From Aestuariivita sp. (GTDB taxonomy: Bacteria > Pseudomonadota > Alphaproteobacteria > Rhodobacterales > Rhodobacteraceae): 64,000 bases of DNA. The notes below the pieces were generated by a model, which saw only the letters and a program-made list of their open reading frames with translations, did not search any database and was not told the DNA's origin. How positions within the stretch are numbered: the stretch's first letter is position 1; every line of letters starts with the position of its first letter. The position numbers and the translations under genes are program-made. Location: NCBI GenBank assembly GCA_018401465.1, contig JAGYKE010000005.1, forward strand, positions 806,001 through 870,000. The letters are read 5' to 3'. Below are positions 27,741 to 35,998 of the stretch, in pieces.

Positions 27741-28529
27741 ATGATTGAGGCCGGCACCTTCCTTCATCAGATGCGCGCCACGGCGCCATTGGTGCACAAC
27801 ATCACGAATTACGTTGCCATGAACATCATGGCCAATGTGCTGCTTTCAGCGGGCGCATCCCCTGCCATGGTGCATGCCCGCGAAGAGGTGGCCGAGTTCG
27901 CTGGGCTTGCGCAGACGCTGACCGTCAACATCGGGACATTGGACCCTGCATGGGCCGAAGCCATGGAAATCGCCGCCCGCACGATGAACGCTGCCGGACG
28001 GCCGTGGGTGCTCGACCCGGTCGGCGTCGGTGCGACCCGCTTCCGGCAGGAGGTCTGTGCCCGCCTTCTGACCTTGCGCCCGACCGTGATCCGAGGCAAT
28101 GCCTCCGAGATCATCGCCCTGTCCGGGCTTGGCGGACAGGGGCGCGGCGTCGATGCCGCCGATCCGGTGGAAGCTGCCGAAACTGCGGCGCGCGACCTGG
28201 CCCGCCGGACGGGGGCCGTGGTCGCCGTGTCTGGTCCGGTCGATTTCGTGACCGACGGGGCATCGGCCTATCTGGTGTTGAACGGACATGCCCTGATGCC
28301 CCGCGTGACCGCGCTGGGGTGTTCCCTGAACGGGGTGATTGCGGCCTTTATCGCCGGACAGGAACGGCTTGGCGCGACTGTGGCGGCGTTGGCCTATTAC
28401 GGGCTGGCGGGCGAGAGGGCGGCGCAAGGCGCTGCCGGACTGGGAAGCTTCCAGACCGCCTTCCTCGATGCACTGCACGCGCTGACGCCTGATGACCTGC
28501 ACCATGGCTCAAGGGTGGTAGCGGCATGA
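27741..28529 (+). CDS. thiM: Hydroxyethylthiazole kinase
   Basis: A 262-residue ribokinase-fold enzyme that phosphorylates the thiazole alcohol in thiamine salvage. PLVHNITNYVAMNIMANVLL followed by SAGASPAM is the family N-terminus, VLDPVGVGATRFR and RGNASEI are substrate and Mg/ATP sites, and VTALGCSLNGVIAAF holds the catalytic region (Cys in ALGCSL). It is the first gene of a four-gene riboswitch-controlled operon and overlaps thiE by four bases. Confidence 0.95.
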   Translation: MIEAGTFLHQMRATAPLVHNITNYVAMNIMANVLLSAGASPAMVHAREEVAEFAGLAQTLTVNIGTLDPAWAEAMEIAARTMNAAGRPWVLDPVGVGATRFRQEVCARLLTLRPTVIRGNASEIIALSGLGGQGRGVDAADPVEAAETAARDLARRTGAVVAVSGPVDFVTDGASAYLVLNGHALMPRVTALGCSLNGVIAAFIAGQERLGATVAALAYYGLAGERAAQGAAGLGSFQTAFLDALHALTPDDLHHGSRVVAA

Positions 28530-29137
28530 CTGGACCCGTCTATGTCATCACCGATCCCGAAGCGCCCCTGCCCGTCGTCGAGCAGGCCCTTGCAGCGGCG
28601 CGGGGCGGGGCGGGCCTGATCCAGATCCGTGACAAGCGCGCGACGGATGCCGAGATGGCGGCCCTGGTGGCACAGCTTCTGCCCCGCATCGCGGCATTCG
28701 GGGCAAAGCTGATCGTGAACGACCGTGTCGAGGTCGCCCTTCAAACGGGCGCGCATGGTTTGCATATCGGCCAGAGTGATGGCGACGTGGAAGAGATCCG
28801 CCGTCGCCTGCCGCCAGGGATGCTGCTGGGCCTGTCGATTGAAACCGTGGATCAGGCGCGGCGGATTCCGCCAGTGGTCGATTACATCGGCGCGGGTCCG
28901 ATCCGTGCCACTGCTACGAAGCCCGATCACGCCACGCCCATCGGCCTTGACGGGTTGGCGGCCATCGTCGCGGCGGCGCGGCTGCCGACCTTTGCCATCG
29001 GCGGCATCGGTCCCGGGGATGCCCACGCGTTGCGGGCCGCCGGAGCGGTCGGTCTGGCCGTCGTCTCAGCGGTCACGCGCGCGCCGGACCCGCAGGCCGC
29101 GACAGCAGCACTTCTTGCGGAATGGAACGCATCATGA
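28526..29137 (+). CDS. thiE: Thiamine-phosphate synthase
   Basis: A 203-residue TIM-barrel enzyme joining HMP-PP and thiazole phosphate to thiamine phosphate. GAGLIQIRDKRATDAEM and LIVNDRVEVAL (substrate phosphate and Asp), GLHIGQSDGD, and the C-terminal FAIGGIGPGDAHALRAAGA are conserved. It begins at ATGA overlapping the thiM stop and ends in ATGA overlapping thiD, consistent with translational coupling. Confidence 0.94.
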   Translation: MTGPVYVITDPEAPLPVVEQALAAARGGAGLIQIRDKRATDAEMAALVAQLLPRIAAFGAKLIVNDRVEVALQTGAHGLHIGQSDGDVEEIRRRLPPGMLLGLSIETVDQARRIPPVVDYIGAGPIRATATKPDHATPIGLDGLAAIVAAARLPTFAIGGIGPGDAHALRAAGAVGLAVVSAVTRAPDPQAATAALLAEWNAS

Positions 29138-29940
29138 TCTCGAACATCCTGTCCATAGCCGGGTCCGATCCTTCGGGCGGTGCCGGCATTCAGGCCGACA
29201 TCAAGGCGATCTCGGCCAATGGCGGCTATGCCATGGCAGCGATCACCGCCCTGACCGCGCAGAACACCCGAGGCGTGAGCGCGGTGCAGATGATCGAACC
29301 CGCCTTTGTCGCAGAACAGATCGCGGCCTTGCGTGCCGACATCCGGATTGATGCCGTCAAGATCGGCATGCTGGGCACATCCGACATGGTGTCCACGGTG
29401 TGCGCGGCGCTGGCCGGACTTGATGCGCCCGTGGTGCTTGACCCTGTGATGGTCGCCAAGGGCGGCGACCGCCTGCTGCGGGCCGATGCCGTGGCGGCCC
29501 TTCGCGATGCGCTCGCGCAAGCAAGCGTCATCACCCCCAACCTGCCTGAGGCAGCGGATCTTCTGGGGCAAGACGAGGCCGTGTCGGAAACGGGGATGGA
29601 AGAACAGGCGCGCGCACTTCTGGCCCTCGGTCCAAATGCTGTGCTGCTGAAAGGCGGCCATCTTCCGGGCGGTGCCTGCCCCGATCTTTTGGCCACGGCG
29701 GACGGCATGCTCTGGCTGCCCGGCCCGCGCCACGCGACGCAAAGGACGCATGGCACCGGATGCACCCTGTCCTCGGCCCTTGCAACCCGCCTCGGCCAAG
29801 GCATGCCGCTTTCGCAAGCAGCCAGCGTTGCCAAGGCCTATGTCGCCCGCGCCATCGCCACAGCGGATGCTCTGTCCGTCGGCCAAGGCCACGGCCCGAC
29901 CCACCATTTCCACGCATTTTTCGAAGGATCCACCAGATGA
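29134..29940 (+). CDS. thiD: Hydroxymethylpyrimidine/phosphomethylpyrimidine kinase
   Basis: A 268-residue ribokinase-fold kinase acting twice on HMP. ILSIAGSDPSGGAGIQADIK at the N-terminus and THGTGCTLSSALA (anion hole and catalytic region) are diagnostic. The start at 29134 (overlapping the thiE stop) fits the family better than the ATG four codons earlier. With thiM and thiE it forms a salvage set; no thiC or thiG is present here. Confidence 0.94.
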   Translation: MISNILSIAGSDPSGGAGIQADIKAISANGGYAMAAITALTAQNTRGVSAVQMIEPAFVAEQIAALRADIRIDAVKIGMLGTSDMVSTVCAALAGLDAPVVLDPVMVAKGGDRLLRADAVAALRDALAQASVITPNLPEAADLLGQDEAVSETGMEEQARALLALGPNAVLLKGGHLPGGACPDLLATADGMLWLPGPRHATQRTHGTGCTLSSALATRLGQGMPLSQAASVAKAYVARAIATADALSVGQGHGPTHHFHAFFEGSTR

Positions 29941-30701
29941 TTCGTCCGCTTTCTGACCTGACCGTCCTCGTCACCGGCGGGGGCCGCGGCCTTGGCGCGG
30001 CGATCGTCCGGGCCTTCGCCCGCGAGGGGGCGCGCGTCGCCATCAATTACCGCCACAGCAAGTCCGAGGCAGACGCGCTTGCAGCCTCGCTCGCCCCCCG
30101 GGCGGCAGCCTTTGGCGCGGATGTGACCGACACTGCGCAGGTCGCCGCGATGATGGCCGAAATCACCCGCACCCTCGGCACACCGGATGTGCTTGTGCAC
30201 AATGCGCTGGCGGATTTCTCGTTCAATGGCGAGGCACGGTCACATCTGGACCGGCTGACCTGGGACGAGATCGCGGCGCAGACCGCAACCGCCGTGGGCG
30301 GCGCATTACATTGCATGCAGGCCCTACGGCCCCATTGGAAAGCCCAAGGCTTTGGGCGGATGATCACGATCGGGACCAACCTGCTGCAGAACCCTGTCGT
30401 GCCCTATCACGACTATACTGCCGCCAAGGGGGCGTTGCTTGCCTTGACCCGTACGGCGGCCAAGGAACTGGGGCCGATGGGCGTGAACGTCAACATGGTG
30501 TCCGGCGGCCTGCTGCGCACGACCGATGCCAGCCGCGCAACACCTGAGGCCGTCTTCGAAATCGTCGCAGCCCAGACCCCGCTGGGGCGTGTCACGACGC
30601 CCGAGGACCTTGCTGATGCCGTGCTCTTCTTCGCATCGCCATGGGCAAGAGCAGTTACGGGGCAAAACCTTGTCGTCGACGGCGGCCTGGTGTTTGGGTG
30701 A
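29937..30701 (+). CDS. SDR family oxidoreductase in the thi operon
   Basis: A 254-residue classical short-chain dehydrogenase. TGGGRGLGAAI is the cofactor motif, VHNAL replaces the usual NNAG, ITIGTN supplies the Ser/Thr position and YTAAKGAL the catalytic Tyr-x-x-x-Lys. GGRGLGAA plus the NYRHSKSEA end of beta-2 suggest NADP. Its ATG overlaps the thiD stop (ATGA), so it is translated with the thi genes and falls under the riboswitch. Annotation pipelines would call it 3-oxoacyl-ACP reductase, but a role in thiamine precursor handling is equally possible. Confidence 0.85.
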   Translation: MIRPLSDLTVLVTGGGRGLGAAIVRAFAREGARVAINYRHSKSEADALAASLAPRAAAFGADVTDTAQVAAMMAEITRTLGTPDVLVHNALADFSFNGEARSHLDRLTWDEIAAQTATAVGGALHCMQALRPHWKAQGFGRMITIGTNLLQNPVVPYHDYTAAKGALLALTRTAAKELGPMGVNVNMVSGGLLRTTDASRATPEAVFEIVAAQTPLGRVTTPEDLADAVLFFASPWARAVTGQNLVVDGGLVFG

Positions 30702-30834
30702 GGGAGCTCAGTGTCGCGTCGGTCCCCAGGCAAGCAAGAGGAAGCCTGGCAACAGCGGTCTTTCCCTTCACTTGGTGTTGCGCTTGCGAAGGGGCGATAG
30801 AGCCACACCTGACTAAAGGTCCGCTAAGGGCCGA

Positions 30835-31128
30835 TCACGTCGATTTCGCTGCGCCGTCGCCAACTGCCCGCCCCACCTGCTCCCCCCAAGCCTCCCCAGC
30901 CAGAAAGCAAAGTTCGTAGAGGCTCACTGCCGACGCCTCCCGCCCGCAGGTCAGCCGCTTCAGTACCTCCGGCGCTAGAAACGCCAACCGCAGTTGGCGG
31001 CTGACATGCCGCTCGGCCAGTCCCACGGCCTCGGCCAGTTCCTGGATGGTCACGAACTCACCTGCCTCCATGCGCCGCCGCCATCCCCATGCCCGGCCGA
31101 TGGCACGCAGGATATGCGGACCTTGGGT
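30835..31128 (-). pseudogene. C-terminal remnant of a recombinase-associated HTH protein
   Basis: From about 31128 the minus strand reads PHILRAIGRAWGWRRRMEAG, then TIQELAEAVGLAERHVSRQL and RLAFLAPEVLKRL. This resembles the C-terminal helix-turn-helix domain attached to or encoded beside serine recombinases in alphaproteobacteria. A stop lies just upstream (near 31,130) and no recombinase catalytic domain is present, so it is a leftover, probably cut when the IS21 element or its deletion arrived. It ends at 30835 (KST stop). Confidence 0.55.
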
Positions 31129-31257
31129 CTATCGCCGAACTGACCGATGGCACTGAACTATTCGTTTCCATTTTCATGTCGGGTAGTGCAGAAAACAGAG
31201 CAAGTGACAAAATGGACGGAATGGACAGCATACTTATCAAAAACTCTGTCGTCGTTC

Positions 31258-31285
31258 TGTCAACGGCGGAGCAAAATTGGGCCAC
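31258..31285. repeat. IS21 left terminal inverted repeat
   Basis: Sequence TGTCAACGGCGGAGCAAAAT followed by TGGGCCAC; a second GCAAAACTGGGCCAC copy follows at about 31293-31308, the multiple-repeat end typical of IS21. It matches the right end with four mismatches in 28. Confidence 0.85.
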
Positions 31286-31422
31286 GAGGCGGCGCAAAAC
31301 TGGGCCACTTTGGATTTGAGCGGGAGGTGGGGGATGAGCGGTGGCCAGGCAGCCGCGCCCTCCATTTAGCTGGCGGGTGACTGGCCGCCTTGGACCGTCA
31401 GGTCCAAGTATGATGCCTTGGA

Positions 31423-32187
31423 TCAGGTGTTGTCGCCGGGCTTGCGTGTGCGACTTTGAGCGAGGCGATAGCTTTCGCCGTTCATCTCGAGGATGTTGAC
31501 ATGGTGGGTCAATCGGTCGAGAAGCGCGCCGGTCAGCCGCTCGGTGCCGAAGGTTTCGGTCCATTCATCGAAGGGCAGATTGCTCGTGATCAGCGTGGCC
31601 CCGCGCTCGTAGCGCTGTGAGATCATCTCAAAAAGCAACTCGGCGCCGGTCTTGGACAGGGGTACGAAGCCCAGTTCATCGATGATCAGCAGCTTCACGG
31701 CAGCCATCTGCTTTTGGACCCGCAGCAGTCGACGTTCGTCTCGGGCCTCCATCAACTCGTTGACCAGGGCCGCGGCGGTGGTGAAGCTGACAGACATACC
31801 CCTCTGGCAGGCCGCCAACCCGAGGCCCAAGGCAATGTGGGTTTTGCCGGTTCCGCTGGGGCCGAGGGCGATCACGTTCTCGCGCCGTTCGATCCACTCG
31901 CAGCGCGCCAGTTCCAGCACCTGCATCTTGTTCAGTTTGGGGATCGCCTTGAAGTCGAAGCTGTCCAGGCTCTTGGTCGCCGGGAACTTCGCAGCCTTGA
32001 TGCGGCGCTCGACCATCCGCCGCTCGCGGTCGATGAGTTCCAGTTCCACGAGGCGCGACAGGAATTGGACATGGTCCAGCCCTTCGGCGGCGCATTGGCG
32101 CGCAACCTTCTCGTGCTCCCGCAAGAATGTGGGCAGCTTCAGCGTCTTCAGATGGTGGGCAAGCAGGATCTTCGGGGCCTCGGTCAT
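31423..32187 (-). CDS. istB: IS21-like element helper ATPase IstB
   Basis: A 254-residue AAA+ (DnaA-like) ATPase that assists the transposase. The Walker A GPSGTGKTHIALGLG (residues about 108-122) and Walker B LLIIDELGFVPL are intact, as is the ITSNLPFDEW sensor region. The start overlaps the istA stop by four bases. A partial, about 90% similar copy lies at 63,686-63,865. Confidence 0.95.
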   Translation of the reverse strand: MTEAPKILLAHHLKTLKLPTFLREHEKVARQCAAEGLDHVQFLSRLVELELIDRERRMVERRIKAAKFPATKSLDSFDFKAIPKLNKMQVLELARCEWIERRENVIALGPSGTGKTHIALGLGLAACQRGMSVSFTTAAALVNELMEARDERRLLRVQKQMAAVKLLIIDELGFVPLSKTGAELLFEMISQRYERGATLITSNLPFDEWTETFGTERLTGALLDRLTHHVNILEMNGESYRLAQSRTRKPGDNT

Positions 32188-33671
32188 TCCGCCGCCTCCG
32201 ACATCAAGGCCATGTAGCTGGCCGCACGCGTCGTCTCGACGTTCGCTCGCGGCAGGTAGGGGTAGACATCGAGATCAAGCCTTGGGGGGCGCTTGTCCAC
32301 CTGACAGAGCACGAGGTGCTTCACGGCGTCGAAGCCGACCGCGCCCAGCTTCAGGGCCTTCTTCACGGCGGCATGCAAGTCATCCATCTCGAAGGTCTCG
32401 AGCAGACGCAGAACCTGCACATACTCGCGTCGACCCATCTTGAGCATGCGTCCCTCCATCAGGCGGCGCAGAGTCTGGAACTCTTCGGGCAAGTCCCATT
32501 CTGCCAGAGGCGCGGCCTGGTCCAACGCATTGATCTTGCGCTCGATCAGCGGGAGGTAGTGGACCGGGTCGAAGATCATGTCCTCGCGATCGTAACAGCG
32601 CGGGTGTCGGGCGATCACCTCACCGCGACAGCCGATCACGACCTCATCGACATAGCCGCGGATCCAGACGTCCTGGTGGCCATAGGCAACCGGGACCGAG
32701 TAATCGTTGGTGTCATAGCGCACGAGAGACTGCGAGCTGACCCTGCCGCCCGCTTGGTCGCAAGCGTCGAACGGGGCGGCAGGCAGGGGGCGCATCGCGG
32801 CCAGATCGCGCTGCAACCTCTCACCGATCGTCTCCTTGTGACCCCGAAGAATACGCGTCAAGCGCGCGCAGCACTGCCCTCCAAGATCGGCATTGAAGGC
32901 GTCCCAACTGGCAAAGTGGGGGATCGGCACCATGTGGTTGCGACGGGCGTAGCCGACCATCCCCTCGACAGCGCCCTTGTCGTTCCCCTTCCCGGGCCGA
33001 CCATAGCGATCCCGAAACAGGTAATGCGACTGCAAGCCGCTGAACAGCGCGGCGCGGATGCGAGTGCCGTCCGGCTGGATCTTCGAGACCAGGCAGCGGT
33101 CATTGTCGTAGAGCACCGACTGCGGCACCCCGCCGAAGAAGGCGAAGGCGCGGACATGCCCGTCTATCCAGGCCTCCGCAGTCGCCGCCGGATAGGCCCG
33201 CACGAAATAGGCATCGCTGTGCGGCAGATCCATGACGAAGAAATACGCCTTCTGCTCGACACCGCCGATGACGACAATGGCTTCGCCAAAGTCTGCCTGC
33301 GCATGGCCTGGCAGATGGGCCAGCGGTACGAACATCTCCCGGGTCCGCCGCTCACGATCACGCACGTAATCCTTGACGATCGTATAGCCGCCGGTGAAGC
33401 CATGCTCGGCCTGAAGCCGTTCCCATATCCGCTTGGCCGTATGACGCTGCTTGCGATGCACGGCCTTGTCGGCCTCAAGCCAGACGTCAATGAACTCGGT
33501 GAACCTGTCCAGCTTCGGCCGCCTGATCGGCTTGTCCCGCCGATAGCCAGGCGGCACCGAGAAGGCCAACATCTTCTCAACCGTCCCGCGCGAAATGTTG
33601 AAATGCTTCGCTGCTGCACGCCTGCTCATGCCCTCGGCACATGCGAGGCGAACCTTCTTGTAAAGCTCCAC
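32184..33671 (-). CDS. istA: IS21 family transposase IstA
   Basis: A 495-residue DDE transposase. An N-terminal HTH (GMSRRAAAKHFNISRGTVEK) precedes the rve catalytic domain with the acidic residues in QADFGEA, LYDNDRCL and NDKGAVEGMVGYARR. The GTG start at 33671 (VELYKKVRLACAEGMSRR) has GGGGAG nine bases upstream; an earlier frame start would read through the terminal repeat. Intact and probably functional. Confidence 0.93.
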   Translation of the reverse strand: MELYKKVRLACAEGMSRRAAAKHFNISRGTVEKMLAFSVPPGYRRDKPIRRPKLDRFTEFIDVWLEADKAVHRKQRHTAKRIWERLQAEHGFTGGYTIVKDYVRDRERRTREMFVPLAHLPGHAQADFGEAIVVIGGVEQKAYFFVMDLPHSDAYFVRAYPAATAEAWIDGHVRAFAFFGGVPQSVLYDNDRCLVSKIQPDGTRIRAALFSGLQSHYLFRDRYGRPGKGNDKGAVEGMVGYARRNHMVPIPHFASWDAFNADLGGQCCARLTRILRGHKETIGERLQRDLAAMRPLPAAPFDACDQAGGRVSSQSLVRYDTNDYSVPVAYGHQDVWIRGYVDEVVIGCRGEVIARHPRCYDREDMIFDPVHYLPLIERKINALDQAAPLAEWDLPEEFQTLRRLMEGRMLKMGRREYVQVLRLLETFEMDDLHAAVKKALKLGAVGFDAVKHLVLCQVDKRPPRLDLDVYPYLPRANVETTRAASYMALMSEAAE

Positions 33672-33762
33672 GGTATAGATCTCCCCACCCTCCCTGCCGC
33701 CGCAAGAAGGGAAAAGTGGCAGGATTTTACTCCGCCCGCAGCGAGACGATCCCGCCGCTACC

Positions 33763-33790
33763 GTGGCCCAGTTTTGCACCGCCGTTCCCA
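33763..33790. repeat. IS21 right terminal inverted repeat
   Basis: Read on the minus strand it begins TGGGAACGGCGGTGCAAAAC followed by TGGGCCAC and mirrors the left end. The next base outward (33793) is in phage coding sequence. Confidence 0.85.
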
Positions 33791-33792
33791 CC

Positions 33793-34020
33793 GAGATCGA
33801 AGCCGTCGTTCAGGGCGCGGACCGTGATGGCGCTTTCGACGCCCTGTGTGCCAGCATCGGCGCGGCGCTCTTGGCGGACCGAACCTTGCGCGGGCTCTGC
33901 GACTGGGTTGAGGCTGAAGCGCCGCAGCCTGTCGATCTGCCTGTCGAGGGTGCGGCAAGCCTGAAGGCGGCCGTGATCAGGGTGTCCCTGTTCTACTCGA
34001 CAAGCGACCCGCTTGGATAA
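33793..34020 (+). pseudogene. Phage tail completion/terminator-type protein, 5' end lost to IS21
   Basis: The plus-strand frame reads EIEAVVQGADRDGAFDALCA, then RGLCDWVEAEAPQPVDLPVE and VSLFYSTSDPLG before a stop. This resembles the last 75 residues of a protein found immediately before the tail tube gene in rhodobacterial siphophages (often labelled acyl-CoA transferase, position-equivalent to a tail terminator). Its first half is missing and the IS21 end sits three bases away, so the gene is decapitated. Confidence 0.65.
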
Positions 34021-34042
34021 GCGCCAAAAAGCCGTTCCCAGG

Positions 34043-34249
34043 CTAAGTGCGCTGCGCGTTGGGATTGTCCCCGAGGAGTAGAAGCAGAAGGCAAGCCAGG
34101 ATTGGCGAGAATAGCAGGCTTAGGACGACCCAACCAAAGGCACTACGGCCACGCTTCGTGGCCATTCCTGCGGGAAGCAGGATGTAGATCCATAGAACGA
34201 TATAAAGGGCTGCCAGCCCGATGATGATGGTGAAAATCGTTTCAAACAT
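34043..34249 (-). CDS. Small two-helix membrane protein, cargo in the tail module
   Basis: A 68-residue protein starting MFETIFTIIIGLAALYIVLW with a second hydrophobic helix SAFGWVVLSLLFSPILACLL and a basic loop (ATKRGR) between. It is on the strand opposite to the surrounding tail genes, between the truncated tail terminator and the tail tube gene, a placement typical of lysogenic cargo. I do not recognise the family; superinfection exclusion or a membrane toxin are possibilities, not evidence-based calls. Confidence 0.6.
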   Translation of the reverse strand: MFETIFTIIIGLAALYIVLWIYILLPAGMATKRGRSAFGWVVLSLLFSPILACLLLLLLGDNPNAQRT

Positions 34250-34350
34250 GGCAGCCCCTGAAATGCGCGCGTGATCCGCAACCCGATGAAATCCGGGCTC
34301 TGCGACGTCACGAGACGCCTCTAGCATTGTTTCCGGTACAGGAGAACACC

Positions 34351-35292
34351 ATGGCACGAGCCCAAGGGGCGCGGGCGCAGATGGCGCTTGCGTTCGAGAC
34401 AACCTATGGCACGCCGCCCGCGAGCGGCTTTACCAAGATGCCCTTTGCAAGCACGACGCTGGGGGCTGAACAACCGCTGCAGACCTCGGAACTCTTGGGC
34501 TACGGCCGCGACCCGCAGGCACCGATCAAGGATGCTGTGACGGCGGATGGCAATGTGGTGGTGCCGATCGACACGGAAGCGTTCGGGTTCTGGCTGAAGG
34601 CAGCTTTTGGAGCGCCGACAATCACGGGCGCCGATGCCCCCTACACGCACGAGTTCCGTTCCGGAAACTGGGCTCTGCCGTCGTTCTCGGTCGAGACGGC
34701 CATGCCTGAGGTGCCCCGCTTTGCGATGTATGCCGGCTGCATGGTCGACAGCCTCAACTGGCAGATGGCGCGATCAGGCTTGCTGACAGCCACGGCAAGC
34801 GTTGTGGCCCAGGGCGAGGCGATCGCCACGAGCAGTGCTGCAGGGACGCCTGCCAATATCGCGCTGAAGCGCTTCGGGCATTTCAACGGGGCGATCACGC
34901 GAAACGGATCAAACATCGGGAACGTGGTCTCGGCCGACCTGACCTATGCCAACAATCTCGACCGCATTGAGACCATCCGGGCGGATGGCAAGATCGACGG
35001 TGCAGACCCGTCCATCGCGGCGCTGACCGGCAATGTTGTCGTGCGTTTCGCCGATCAGACGCTGGTGACCCAGGCGATCAATGGCGCGGCTTGCGAACTT
35101 GAATTCTTCTACAGGCTGCCAACGGGCGAGAGCCTGACGCTGACAGCCCACGCCGTCTATCTTCCCCGACCCCGGATTGAGATCTCGGGGCCACAAGGCG
35201 TGCAAGCAACCTTCGACTGGCAGGCCGCCAGCGATCCAGTTGTGGGCCGGATGTGCACCGTCACCCTTACAAATGACCGCGAGGTGTACTGA
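34351..35292 (+). CDS. Phage tail tube protein
   Basis: A 313-residue major tail protein. The start MARAQGARAQMALAFETTYG and the middle ALKRFGHFNGAITRNGSNIG match the tail-tube family of lambda/N15-like siphophages from alphaproteobacteria. CAGGAGAACACC precedes the ATG. It polymerises into the tail shaft around the tape measure protein. It is intact and followed two bases later by the chaperone gene. Confidence 0.82.
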   Translation: MARAQGARAQMALAFETTYGTPPASGFTKMPFASTTLGAEQPLQTSELLGYGRDPQAPIKDAVTADGNVVVPIDTEAFGFWLKAAFGAPTITGADAPYTHEFRSGNWALPSFSVETAMPEVPRFAMYAGCMVDSLNWQMARSGLLTATASVVAQGEAIATSSAAGTPANIALKRFGHFNGAITRNGSNIGNVVSADLTYANNLDRIETIRADGKIDGADPSIAALTGNVVVRFADQTLVTQAINGAACELEFFYRLPTGESLTLTAHAVYLPRPRIEISGPQGVQATFDWQAASDPVVGRMCTVTLTNDREVY

Positions 35293-35294
35293 CC

Positions 35295-35657
35295 ATGCTG
35301 CGCTTAAACTTGTCCACAGAACCGCGCTGGCTCGAGTTGGGTCACGGCGTCCGCCTGTTGGTCGAGCCGCTGACCACCGCGATCATGCTGGCAGCGCGCA
35401 GCGATCCGGCGATCGTCGCTGCCGCCGGTGATGCCGAAGGCAGCGCGTCCAACGACGACCTCGCGCGTATCGTGGCCAAAGCCGTGGCGCGCATCGTTGT
35501 GAAGGATTGGGAGGGTGTGGGCGACGAGGACGGCGCGCCAATGGCTATCTCTCATGACGGCATCGATGCCCTACTGGAGCTCTGGCCAATCTTTGAGGCC
35601 TTCCAAACCACATACATCGCAGGCGCGCTGATACTGGATGCGGAAAAAAACGCCTGA
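35295..35657 (+). CDS. Tail assembly chaperone, short (G-like) form
   Basis: A 120-residue protein starting MLRLNLSTEPRWLELGHGVR, placed between tail tube and tape measure where lambda gpG-type chaperones lie. Near the end the codons gaa-aaa-aac carry the slippery heptamer A AAA AAC (35645-35651), two codons before the stop. Ribosomes that slip back one base would continue into the downstream frame. The protein family is inferred from position plus the frameshift site. Confidence 0.72.
   Translation: MLRLNLSTEPRWLELGHGVRLLVEPLTTAIMLAARSDPAIVAAAGDAEGSASNDDLARIVAKAVARIVVKDWEGVGDEDGAPMAISHDGIDALLELWPIFEAFQTTYIAGALILDAEKNA
35645..35651 (+). promoter_or_regulatory. Programmed -1 frameshift site A AAA AAC
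   Basis: In the zero frame the codons are gaA AAA AAC, a canonical X XXY YYZ heptamer, followed closely by a zero-frame TGA (35655-35657). The -1 frame is then open for 116 codons. This is the same arrangement as the G/GT chaperone site of phage tails. Confidence 0.8.
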
Positions 35658-35998
35658 CCGCTCTCGCCGACTGGGAGTTCGGCGGGGGCGGTGAGTATTG
35701 TGCGGCGTGTCCCTCTGTTTGCGCGGAATGCCCGCGCAGCCTGCATGCGCCACGCACTCTCGAGGGCTGGCAGATCTGGGATCTGGTTCAGCGCCTCGGC
35801 GGACAGGTGCGCTTTGCTGGTGGGGTGAGCGGCGGCGCTGTCCTTGGCTGGGATATGGCTGCTGCGCTGCAACTCGGGGTAGCCCTCGGGCTCTCGCCCC
35901 TGATCATCGCGGAACTCCTGCCGCCGATTGAGGCGGTGATGGTGCGCAAAATGAGTGAGCAGACTGGATCAGGCAGCCTCGAGGGGCTTAATGCCTGA
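35651..35998 (+). CDS. Tail assembly chaperone, -1 frameshift extension (T-like part)
   Basis: Read in the -1 frame from 35651, giving RLTALADWEFGGGGEYCAAC and then a C-terminal part ending LIIAELLPPIEAVMVRKM. The slipped product from 35295 would be about 234 residues. The extension contains four cysteines in C-x-x-C spacings (CAACPSVCAEC) that could bind metal. No independent start with a ribosome site is obvious before 35807, which supports translation by frameshifting. Its last 30 bases overlap the end of the convergent higA gene. Confidence 0.7.
   Translation, partial: RLTALADWEFGGGGEYCAACPSVCAECPRSLHAPRTLEGWQIWDLVQRLGGQVRFAGGVSGGAVLGWDMAAALQLGVALGLSPLIIAELLPPIEAVMVRKMSEQTGSGSLEGLNA

Larger units (their letters stand above)
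31258..33790 (-). mobile_element. IS21-family insertion sequence, complete
   Basis: About 2.53 kb with istA and istB on the minus strand, bounded by 28-base imperfect inverted repeats beginning TGTCAACGGCGG (left) and TGGGAACGGCGG (right, read inward). The transposase genes have overlapping ends as is usual. No matching target-site duplication is seen (left flank ...TCGTTC, right flank CCGAG...), so flanking DNA was probably deleted or rearranged after insertion. The right end stands directly against a truncated phage gene. Confidence 0.92.
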
